Assembly (NCBI RefSeq): GCF_002019855.1
Contig: NZ_CM007717.1
Location: forward strand, 4,736,657 to 4,800,656
DNA: 64,000 nucleotides
Source: Streptomyces antibioticus
GTDB taxonomy: Bacteria > Actinomycetota > Actinomycetes > Streptomycetales > Streptomycetaceae
Reading direction: 5' to 3'
In this document: positions 35,409 through 43,059 of the stretch, one piece after another
Position numbering within the stretch: the first letter of the stretch is position 1
Layout of the letters: every line of letters starts with the position of its first letter
Made by a program: the position numbers and the translations under genes
The notes under the pieces: generated by a model
What the model was told of the DNA's origin: nothing
The model's database searches: none
What the model saw: only the letters and a program-made list of their open reading frames with translations

Positions 35409-36758
35409 GTGCCACAGGGAAGCCCCGATGTCACGCAGACCCCGGCACATCTCGCCCGTCTCGACCAGGACGTCTCCTACCGCCGACTGACCCCCGCCGG
35501 CGCCGCCTTCTACCGTGCGCTCGCGGTGTGTGCGTGGCCGACCGTGACCGTCCGCTGTGCCGCGCATGCCGCCGGTGTCGGAGAGGGCGAAGCCCGCGTG
35601 TTCCTTGAGCAGTTGGCCCGACTGCGTCTGATCGAAAAGGCTGGGCAGGAGCGCTACCGGTTCCGTCCGCCGGCCCGGACGCACGCCCACGAACGGGCGG
35701 TGTCCGAGGACGGTCACGACCGTATGGCCGCCGCGGTCCACCGGGCGGCGGTGGCGCAACTGCACTTCGCGGCGGGCGCGGACTTCCGGGTCATGCCGCT
35801 GAGGTGGCGACTCGGCCCCGCCTACCAGGGGCTCACGCTCCCGGAACACCGTGACCTGGCGGACGGCAAGCGCGCGTTGGCGGAACTGCGCCGCGAACGG
35901 GAGAACCTCGCGGCCACCATCCGGGCGGCCTTTCGGTACGGCTTCTACGACCTCGTATGGCAGTTGTGTGAGGCCATGTGGGGACTGCATCTGCTGCTCG
36001 GCTTCCACACCCAGTGGATCGACACCCATCTGCTCGGCGTGGAGGCCGCGCGACGCAGCGCGGCGAGGGGCGGCGATCGGCGTGCGCTGGGACGCATGTG
36101 GGCCCAACTCGCCTTCGGTTACATGGGGATCGGCAACATGACCGATGCCGACGACGCGCTGAAGCAGGCCAGGGCGGCGGACCGGGCATGTGGTCATCAC
36201 CGTGGGGAGGCAACGGCGGTCGAGGCGGTGGGGCTGTTGCGCCACAGGCAGCGGAGATTCGCGGAGGCCCAGCAGTGCTTCGAGGAGGCGAAGGAGATCC
36301 TGGGGCGCATCGGCCCGGGTGAGGACGGATGGGACGACGTACCCCGGGCCACCGCCCTGCTGGAGCACCACATCGGCCGCGCCGAGACCGAGCAGCGGCA
36401 CCTTCCCGCCGCCGTAGCCCGGCTGAACGGCGCCCTCGCGCGGTTGCGTGAGCTGCCGGGAGGCGACCCCTACAACGAGGGCCGTGTTCACATGAGCCTG
36501 AGCGGCGTACACCTTGCCGAGGGAGACCCGGAACGCGCCCGCGCATGCCTGGACCGGGCCGTCGAGGCCATGACCGAGGCGGGCGCCGGACTGCAACTTG
36601 CCGACGCCCTCATGGCGAGGGCCGAGTACCACTGCCTCCACGGCCACCGGGCGCAGCAAGCACAGGATCTACGCGCCGCCGCCGCGTGTTTCGAGGAGAA
36701 CGGTGACCGGGCCGCTCTCGCATGGGTGCGGGCGAGGCTGGCCGAGGGGGAGCCGTGA
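35409..36758 (+). CDS. Winged-helix/TPR protein without NB-ARC ATPase (unit 2)
   Basis: A 449-residue protein collinear with only the C-terminal half of its NB-ARC relatives. SYRRLTPAGAAFYRALAV aligns with SYRLLPPEAARLYRLLGW in unit 1, followed by the winged helix and TPR helices. There is no P-loop, no LLVLDD and no MHD triad (RPPARTHAHERA at that place). It therefore cannot work as an ATP switch by itself, and may be a co-receptor or adaptor. GTG at 35409 follows AGGAAG with good spacing; GTG at 35304 is upstream in frame. It ends 9 bp from the convergent transferase gene. Confidence 0.75.
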   Translation: MPQGSPDVTQTPAHLARLDQDVSYRRLTPAGAAFYRALAVCAWPTVTVRCAAHAAGVGEGEARVFLEQLARLRLIEKAGQERYRFRPPARTHAHERAVSEDGHDRMAAAVHRAAVAQLHFAAGADFRVMPLRWRLGPAYQGLTLPEHRDLADGKRALAELRRERENLAATIRAAFRYGFYDLVWQLCEAMWGLHLLLGFHTQWIDTHLLGVEAARRSAARGGDRRALGRMWAQLAFGYMGIGNMTDADDALKQARAADRACGHHRGEATAVEAVGLLRHRQRRFAEAQQCFEEAKEILGRIGPGEDGWDDVPRATALLEHHIGRAETEQRHLPAAVARLNGALARLRELPGGDPYNEGRVHMSLSGVHLAEGDPERARACLDRAVEAMTEAGAGLQLADALMARAEYHCLHGHRAQQAQDLRAAAACFEENGDRAALAWVRARLAEGEP

Positions 36759-36767
36759 GCGACCGGT

Positions 36768-38567
36768 TCACGGTGTCGAGGCGGAGAGCGGTTCGACGGC
36801 GACGCGGTGTCTCGCCGCCCCCGTGCGCACGGTGATCGCGGGCGTGGCGGACGCCAGGGCCCTGCCACTCGCCAGCCAGGCGTAGAGCGCCGAGGCGTAG
36901 ACGGCGGGATCACACAGGTCGGTCCGCCCGTCGGGGTCCGCCGCGGCGGACAACCGCACGAGGTCTCCCTCACGGGTGCGGACGACACAGCGGTCCGGGC
37001 CGTCGATATAGGCGGCCAGACCGCAGTAGGGGTAGCGGTCGAGGGCCTCCGACGCCCAGACGACCGGCGGACCGAGTCGTGGATCGTCCCCGGCGGCCTG
37101 TCGTACGACGATGTCGGCGACGCGCAGCCGATCGGCCTCCCGCGTCTCCTCGTCGATCACCGTGTGCGCGGTGTCGACCTGCACCGGAGGGTCCTGCGAC
37201 GGATCGGGCCCGTCGTCTGTGACGGCGTACCGGGTGAGGGCGAGTTCCGGAGGATCGGTAGTGATCTGTCGTACGAGAACGCGGATCGGCGCCGTGACGC
37301 GAACGGGAGAGTACGGCGGCAGTGGCAGCGGATCGAGCAGTGCCGCGTGCCCTGAGGGCTCGGGCAGGTCCATGAGGCCGTAGAACAAGCGGCGCAGCAG
37401 GGCGGCCGACTCACCGGGTGACGAACTTGCCAGCTCTGCAAGCTCCTTGTAGAGGCCGGGGTCGTGCGAGCTGATCGCTCGGTCGATCTGCGCGCGGAGG
37501 CTGCCGTGACGGAGGAGACGGGGGGCCGTACGGCCGAAGGCGGCCACCGGGGACAGCGGGTCGAGATCCTCCTGGGGGAACGCTCCGAGGAGGACAGGGA
37601 TGCCGATGGATGCCGCGTAGTAGGTGACGCTGGAGTGGTCCCCGATCACGCAGTCCGCCGCGATCAGGGCCTGTCTCCACCCGTCGAGCGGAGGGATCGC
37701 CTCAAGGCCGGCTCGGCGCGCGCTGTCCAGCCACGCGTGGACCTGGCCAGGACCGTGGCCGTACCAGATGTTCGGATGCAGAACAGCGGTCGTTCGGTAC
37801 TCGTCGGTCGGCAGTTCCGTCGCCAGACGGGACAGCAGCCAGGGCAGCAGGCCCGCCGGCTCTGTGGCGTTGGCTCCGCCGAAGAGGGAACGTTGTCCCC
37901 ACGTCGAGCTGAGGACGATCAGCCGTCGGTCGGGCCCCACCCCCAGTGCACGCCGGAAACGGTCGCGTTGGGGCAGAGCGGCGAGGATGCGGTCGTAACA
38001 GGGGTCCCCGGCGAGCACCGCGGTGGGAGCCGCTTCGGGGCAGGACGCGCGCAGCCGCTCCAGCTGCTCCGGGTGCGAAAGGACCGTGGCGGCCGCGAGC
38101 GGACGGCCGTCCTCCAGGAGCCACTCCGGCGACAGGCCGAAGACCGGTGTCTGGGGTCCAGAGGGCGAAGTCCTGGGCTTGATTTCCGGCGTCCGCAACC
38201 GCTTGTTGTAGCCCATCCCGTGGGACAGCACTGCCAACTTTCCCTGAATAGCGCTCAGTTCGCCGCCGTAACTGGCCGACACCGCCAGGTCGAAATCCGT
38301 CGCCTTCGCCTGTTCCCATGGGAGTACCGGCAGTCCCGCCTGGGCCAGCAGTTCCGGTACGCCGGACAGGAAGGGTGACGAACCCGTGCACGTGGCGAAC
38401 ATCTGGACTCGTATGTCGCTGTGGAAGAGCGGGAGTACGTCCAGCAGGCGGGTCGCGGAGGTCACGTTGTGGATGATGAAGAGGACGCGGCGGCAGCCTG
38501 TGCGGGTGATCCAGCGGTGCGCGTCCTCGCCCACCGGTACGCGTAGCCACACCGACTCGCCTGTCAC
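36768..38567 (-). CDS. CDP-glycerol glycerophosphotransferase-like protein (unit 2)
   Basis: A 599-residue paralogue of the unit 1 protein. Shared landmarks in order: RVPVGEDAHRWI, LSHGMGYNK, LAGDPCYDRI, IVLSSTWGQRSLFGG, AVLHPNIWYGHG, and CVIGDHSSVTYYAASIGIPV. Here the acceptor-site segment is DHSS, closest of the three to the DYSS of true glycerophosphotransferases. A C-terminal domain of about 180 residues follows, containing VYASALYAWLASGRALASA, matched by VYACLRAGRPL in unit 1. No signal peptide or membrane segment, so it is cytoplasmic. GTG start; the ribosome binding site is weak. Activity is inferred from fold only. Confidence 0.7.
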   Translation of the reverse strand: MTGESVWLRVPVGEDAHRWITRTGCRRVLFIIHNVTSATRLLDVLPLFHSDIRVQMFATCTGSSPFLSGVPELLAQAGLPVLPWEQAKATDFDLAVSASYGGELSAIQGKLAVLSHGMGYNKRLRTPEIKPRTSPSGPQTPVFGLSPEWLLEDGRPLAAATVLSHPEQLERLRASCPEAAPTAVLAGDPCYDRILAALPQRDRFRRALGVGPDRRLIVLSSTWGQRSLFGGANATEPAGLLPWLLSRLATELPTDEYRTTAVLHPNIWYGHGPGQVHAWLDSARRAGLEAIPPLDGWRQALIAADCVIGDHSSVTYYAASIGIPVLLGAFPQEDLDPLSPVAAFGRTAPRLLRHGSLRAQIDRAISSHDPGLYKELAELASSSPGESAALLRRLFYGLMDLPEPSGHAALLDPLPLPPYSPVRVTAPIRVLVRQITTDPPELALTRYAVTDDGPDPSQDPPVQVDTAHTVIDEETREADRLRVADIVVRQAAGDDPRLGPPVVWASEALDRYPYCGLAAYIDGPDRCVVRTREGDLVRLSAAADPDGRTDLCDPAVYASALYAWLASGRALASATPAITVRTGAARHRVAVEPLSASTP

Positions 38568-38714
38568 GCTTGCTCGTACCCCTGACTTGATCGAGTCCGT
38601 CGCCCTCGCCGATGTTATCGGGGTGCGCGTGTTCGAAAAGGGTGCCTCCGCCCGTCCGTCGGGAAAAGTCTCTAGAGTGCTTGATCAGCACGCTGTGGAT
38701 GGTCGAGGGGGACT

Positions 38715-40736
38715 GTGGTGAGGGTCGAACTTCCGCCGGAGCCGGTGTACTTCGTCAATCGTGACGACGAGCGGGAACGCGCCTTGCGGGCCGTGACCGA
38801 GTGGCGGAGCCGTTCGCGGCCGCTGGTTCTGGCGGTGAGCGGGGCGGGTGGTCTGGGGAAGACGGAGCTGGCCGGGCTGATCGCCCGTACGCTGCTCGAC
38901 CAACACTCCTTCCCCGATGGGGCGTTGTCCGTCGATCTGGATGACTTCCGGACCGACGGGGTGCTCGATCCCGGGGATGTGCTTGCCCAGTTGCTGGGTT
39001 CCCTCGATGTGGCACAGGACCAGGTGCAGCGGTCGTACGCGGCCCGGTGCAGGCAGTACTGGAACAGGACCTCCGGCGCGAAGCTGGTGCTTCTGCTGGA
39101 CAACGCGCGGTACGCCTCGGAGGTCGTCCCGCTGCTGCCGGCGTCGGGCGACAGCGTGGTGATCGTCACGAGTCACGGTCCGTTGCACGACCTGGAGGCC
39201 GGGGCCGCGGTGGATCTGGCGCTGGCGCCGCTGGAGGAGCGGGCCGCCACGGAGCTGCTGGAGCTGATCGTCCGCGACCACCGGCTGGCCGCCGATCCGG
39301 AGGCGGTGCGGTCGGTGGTCCGGCTGTGCGACGGGCTCCCCGCGGCCTTGCATGTGGCGGGACGCTGGGTGCGTACGCACCGGCTGCGGCCGCTCGCCCG
39401 TGTTGTCTCCGACCTCCGGGCCGAGTTGGACGAGAAGGGCGTGTCCGGTGTGGAGCACGTCTGGGACATGGCCTACGAGGATCTGTCGCGTCCTGCGGCC
39501 CTGCTCTACCGGCTGCTTCCGCACCACCCCGGTGAGACCTTCACGCTTCACTCCGCCACGGCTTTGTCCGGGCTGGACCCGGAGGAGTGTCAGGACGCCC
39601 TGGAGGAACTGGACCGGGCCGGGTTACTCGACCTGCGTCTGCTCGCGCTGACGGTCGCCGGTCAGATGCGGCTGCCCGGGCCGCAGCGCGGGCACGCCCT
39701 GCGCCGCTCCCGCCGGGAGGCCTCCGACGGGGAGGTGGCCGAGGCGCAGGTCAGGCTGGTGCGCTGGCTGGTCCGGCAGGCTCAGCTTGCCGACCGGTAC
39801 GCCGCCGGGCGTCGGCTGACCGTCGTGTCGTTGCTGGATCCCCTGCCCGGAGTTCCGGACGTCTCGCTGGAAGACCCGGAGGCGGCGGAGGACGCGGCGT
39901 CGCGGGCCGCGCGCGCCGAACGCGCGGCGCGGTGGCTCGACGAGGAACGCCATGTGCTGTTCGCGTGCTCCCGCCTCGCCCACGCCCGTGGCCTGGACAC
40001 CGAGACCGTGGCCCTGTCCGAGCCCGTATGGACGCACGCCCTCGACCATCCCCACCAGTCCGAGGTTGTCGAGGTCCTTCGGCGCGCCGTCGACTCGGCG
40101 GTCCGGTACGGCGGGAACGCCGGCTGGCTCGTGCGTACGCGCTGCCAACTGGCCCGACCGCTCTGGGAGTCGGAGGAACTGACCGCCGCCCAGGAGCAGA
40201 TCGACGGTGCGATGTCCGCCCTCGAACTCCTCGGCGACTCCGAACGGGACCGCAAGCTTGCCGCCTCTGCCGTCGAGCACCGCGGGATGCTCAAGGGCGC
40301 TCGGGGCGAGTGGAGTTCGGCCCTCGCCGACTTCTCCGGTGCCCGTGATCTGCACCAGGCGATCCCCAATCCTTACGGCGTCCTGCTCCAGACCTATCGG
40401 ATGGGCGAGGCGAGCGCGAAGACCGGTGACCTTGATGCCGCGCGGCTGCTGCTGTCCGAGGCGTACGCCGGGTTCGTGGCGCAGGGGCGTGAGAGGCTGA
40501 TCGGGCGCTCGGCGTTCGCCCTCGCCGGTGTCCTGCACCGCCTCGGCCGGGCGGACGATGCCCGTGAGCTGTACGAGCAGTCCCTCGGGCGGGCCGACCG
40601 GCGGCGGTCGGGCTTCGACGCGGCCCGCGTCCACGATGCCCTCGCCGAACTGGATGCGGGGGACGGGCACTTGGCGGAGGCCGAGGAGCATCGGGTGGCT
40701 GCGCGGGCCCTTCGGCAGCGGAATGGTCTGCTCTAG
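38715..40736 (+). CDS. NB-ARC/TPR STAND protein (unit 3)
   Basis: A 673-residue protein. It lacks the N-terminal helical domain of unit 1 and starts almost at the NB-ARC: LAVSGAGGLGKTELAGLIA (Walker A, about residues 38-56), LVLLLDNARYAS, VIVTSHGPLHD and CDGLPAALHVAGRWV. Winged-helix-like and TPR-like helices follow to the end (ALADFSGARDLHQA, RLGRADDARELYEQSLG). GTGs at 38715 and 38718 both follow GAGGGGG. One TTA codon (Leu304) suggests bldA-dependent expression. The stop shares a CTAG with the stop of the convergent transferase gene. It probably senses an unknown signal through the TPR part. Confidence 0.82.
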   Translation: MVRVELPPEPVYFVNRDDERERALRAVTEWRSRSRPLVLAVSGAGGLGKTELAGLIARTLLDQHSFPDGALSVDLDDFRTDGVLDPGDVLAQLLGSLDVAQDQVQRSYAARCRQYWNRTSGAKLVLLLDNARYASEVVPLLPASGDSVVIVTSHGPLHDLEAGAAVDLALAPLEERAATELLELIVRDHRLAADPEAVRSVVRLCDGLPAALHVAGRWVRTHRLRPLARVVSDLRAELDEKGVSGVEHVWDMAYEDLSRPAALLYRLLPHHPGETFTLHSATALSGLDPEECQDALEELDRAGLLDLRLLALTVAGQMRLPGPQRGHALRRSRREASDGEVAEAQVRLVRWLVRQAQLADRYAAGRRLTVVSLLDPLPGVPDVSLEDPEAAEDAASRAARAERAARWLDEERHVLFACSRLAHARGLDTETVALSEPVWTHALDHPHQSEVVEVLRRAVDSAVRYGGNAGWLVRTRCQLARPLWESEELTAAQEQIDGAMSALELLGDSERDRKLAASAVEHRGMLKGARGEWSSALADFSGARDLHQAIPNPYGVLLQTYRMGEASAKTGDLDAARLLLSEAYAGFVAQGRERLIGRSAFALAGVLHRLGRADDARELYEQSLGRADRRRSGFDAARVHDALAELDAGDGHLAEAEEHRVAARALRQRNGLL

Positions 40737-42490
40737 ATTGCCGCCATCGCCTCTGCCTCTGTGGCCGGGCGGATGGTGATGTGGAACGTCCGTTCTCCAA
40801 TGTGGCAGTTGAGGCGGGCGGGCATTTCGCCTGGGCGCGCGAGCAGTCGTGCGTGCGCGGCCGACAGGGCTACCGACGGGTCGAGTCGTACGATCCGTTC
40901 GCCCTCGGTGAGTGGTTCTGCCCGGACGGTGTACGGCTGCTCGTGGCCGCGCACCCTGAGCAGGCTTTCGCCCGACGGCAGCAGTGCGGCGGCCGCGCGG
41001 CAGCCCGGGTAGGCGGACAGGGTGTGCCGGGTCCAGCCGTCGGCCGTCCAGGTCAGGTCCACCGGGGCGGGGGTGGGCGCCAGGAGCGGGCGGCGCAACA
41101 ACAGGCCCGCCGAACGGGCCAGTTGTTCGCTCGCGGCGCCGTGTTCCACGGCCAGGTGATGGCCGGGCGGACCGCCGGTGCCTACCGGGTGCCGGGTGAT
41201 CCGGACGCCGTCGTTCGTGGTGGCCTCCACATGGACGTCGAAGGCCGCGGGGACCCGGCGGGAGGGCGCGGGGATCTGGAGCGGGCGGGGCGCGGCGCGG
41301 TGGGTCGGTGGTGTCAGTCCGAGCAGGGCGTAGACCTCGGTCCGTAGGCGCTCCACGGCGTCACCGGGAGGCGCGAACGCGGCCTCGGCGGCGGCCTTTC
41401 CGGGGCCTGGATGGTACGCCCGTAGCGCCTCGGCGATGTCCTCCGCCCGGTCCAACTGCGGTACCCGGTCCAGGAGCACGCCCATCGGGCTGCCCGGGAT
41501 CAGTTCGCCACCGCCTCCATGGACGCTCACGACGGGGCGGTCCTCGGTGGCGGCGCAGTAGTACAGCGCGGCCGAGCCGTGGTCGGTCACCAGCGCGTCG
41601 GCGGCGATCAGGACGGAGGCCCACTCGTCGTGAGCCCCGGCAAGGATCATCCCGGCGTCGAGGGCCGGGGCCAGGCGTTCGGTGAGTTCGTACGTCCCGA
41701 GCAGGCTGCGCTCGTTGGGGTGGATGATGAACGCCAACTGGTATTCGTCGTACGGCAATTGCCGTGCGAGTCGGGCAGGTAGCTCGGGGTGTCGCCGGAT
41801 GAGGGACTCCGGTCCCCACGTGGAGGTCAGGACCAGCAGTGTGCGGGCGCCGGTGCCCAGGGCCGCCCGGTAGCGGTCGCGGAGGGGCGAGGAGGCGAGG
41901 ACGCGTTCCAGGGTGAGGTCGCCGATCACCTTCGCGCGGCTGGCTGAGGTCGGGTCGACGGCGGTCACGGTGGCGACCTGGTCGGGGTGGGCCAGGGCGT
42001 GCAGTGCTATCGGGGCACCCTCGTGGCGGGCGGCGCGGCGCAGGAACTCCGGGTCCAGACCGGACGCCGAGTCGGCCGAACCCTCGCCGGGGATCGACTT
42101 GTTGAAGCCGGCGCCGTGAGGGAGGAGGACGTGGGGGCCGCGCAGCAGGTGCAGGTCGCCCTTCGGGCTGGCGGTGACCACGAGGTCGTAGGAGCGTTCG
42201 CACGCCTCTGCCCAGGGCACGGTGCGTCCGCCGAGGGCGTCGATCGCGGCGAGGGTGTCGGTGTCGTAGTCGGAGCCGGGGACAAGTGTGAACCTGCGGG
42301 TGATGCGGTGGTCACCGGAGAGGGCGGGGAGCACGTCGAGCAGCCGATAGAGAGCCACCGCCGACCGAGCCGCGAACAACACAGTCCGCCCGTCGCCCGT
42401 CGCCCGAGTGTCCAGTCTAGCGGGGACCGGCGGGCGGGGAGGGGTGTTTCCGCAGGTCGGAGTGGGTTCGTTCGCGTCGTCGAGCGACAT
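40733..42490 (-). CDS. CDP-glycerol glycerophosphotransferase-like protein (unit 3)
   Basis: A 585-residue member of the same family, the most divergent of the three. Landmarks: LLPHGAGFNKSIPG, VIGDLTLERVL (the GDPCYD position is changed to GDLTLE), LVLTSTWGPESLIRRHPEL, FIIHPNERSL, and DALVTDHGSAALYYCA. It has a proline-rich N terminus instead of the RVPVGxDAHRW segment. The C-terminal domain is recognisable from AHARLLARPGEMP. ATG start. The stop codon overlaps that of the STAND gene at 40733-40736. It diverges from the next plus-strand gene with 105 bp between starts. Confidence 0.68.
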   Translation of the reverse strand: MSLDDANEPTPTCGNTPPRPPVPARLDTRATGDGRTVLFAARSAVALYRLLDVLPALSGDHRITRRFTLVPGSDYDTDTLAAIDALGGRTVPWAEACERSYDLVVTASPKGDLHLLRGPHVLLPHGAGFNKSIPGEGSADSASGLDPEFLRRAARHEGAPIALHALAHPDQVATVTAVDPTSASRAKVIGDLTLERVLASSPLRDRYRAALGTGARTLLVLTSTWGPESLIRRHPELPARLARQLPYDEYQLAFIIHPNERSLLGTYELTERLAPALDAGMILAGAHDEWASVLIAADALVTDHGSAALYYCAATEDRPVVSVHGGGGELIPGSPMGVLLDRVPQLDRAEDIAEALRAYHPGPGKAAAEAAFAPPGDAVERLRTEVYALLGLTPPTHRAAPRPLQIPAPSRRVPAAFDVHVEATTNDGVRITRHPVGTGGPPGHHLAVEHGAASEQLARSAGLLLRRPLLAPTPAPVDLTWTADGWTRHTLSAYPGCRAAAALLPSGESLLRVRGHEQPYTVRAEPLTEGERIVRLDPSVALSAAHARLLARPGEMPARLNCHIGERTFHITIRPATEAEAMAAI

Positions 42491-42595
42491 GGGCCGATCC
42501 TATCGCGCAGCGTTCGAGCGTCGCCGAGAGTGATCCGCGCCGCACATTCGGCAAGCGTGGTGTGCCGTGCCGTGGCTCCTCGCGAGGATGGCCCC

Positions 42596-43054
42596 ATGAG
42601 TGAGTGGGCCATCGCGCTGATCGCCGCCGGTTCGGCGGTCGCGGGCAGTGTCGTCACCGGCTGGTACACGCGCACCGCCGGTATCCGGCAGGCCGACGCC
42701 GCACGCCACGCGGGTGACCGGCAGGCGGACGCGCTGCTCGACTCGGTGCGCATGACGCTGCGCGCCGAGTCGGACCACCGTGAGTTCGCGCTCCGCCGCC
42801 AGATCTACGCCGAGTTCCTCGGGTCGGCCGAGGCCAGGATCCTCGCCGAACGCAACGGCCGGGGTCAGGCCGACGACGAGGTCGCCCTGCAACGCGCCCT
42901 GAGCGGCGTGCTGTTGGAGGGTCCGCCCGAGGCGGCCACCGCCGCTCAACACCTCGTCGACAGCCTGCGGCGTCACGAGCGGCCCGACGAACTCAAGCGA
43001 GCCAAGCTGGAGTTCGTGTCCGTGGCCCAGGAGTGCTGCCAACCGCCCCGATGA
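42596..43054 (+). CDS. Membrane-anchored helical protein, unknown
   Basis: A 152-residue protein with a single N-terminal hydrophobic helix (AIALIAAGSAVAGSVVTGWY) and a long charged helical cytoplasmic region rich in Arg, Ala and Glu. Proteins of this shape are frequent in Streptomyces accessory regions, but I do not recognise a family. ATG at 42596 follows GAGGA by 8 bases. It ends 5 bp before the stop of the convergent kinase gene. It is the last gene of the accessory-looking segment, and might be expressed divergently with the unit 3 transferase. Confidence 0.6.
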   Translation: MSEWAIALIAAGSAVAGSVVTGWYTRTAGIRQADAARHAGDRQADALLDSVRMTLRAESDHREFALRRQIYAEFLGSAEARILAERNGRGQADDEVALQRALSGVLLEGPPEAATAAQHLVDSLRRHERPDELKRAKLEFVSVAQECCQPPR

Positions 43055-43059
43055 CCTCC

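Noticed and set aside
34461..35415. Long ORFs on both strands running through the heptamer repeat, encoding (AARGSRL)n or (REPRAAS)n
   Set aside because: The repeated peptides are a by-product of the 7-bp microsatellite. No ribosome binding site or family similarity is present, and the frames overlap real genes.
29417..43059. Search for a second copy of the tRNA-Thr 3' end (attR) and an integrase gene
   Set aside because: No repeat of the last ~20 bases and no tyrosine or serine recombinase was found by eye, so an intact integrative element is not claimed.
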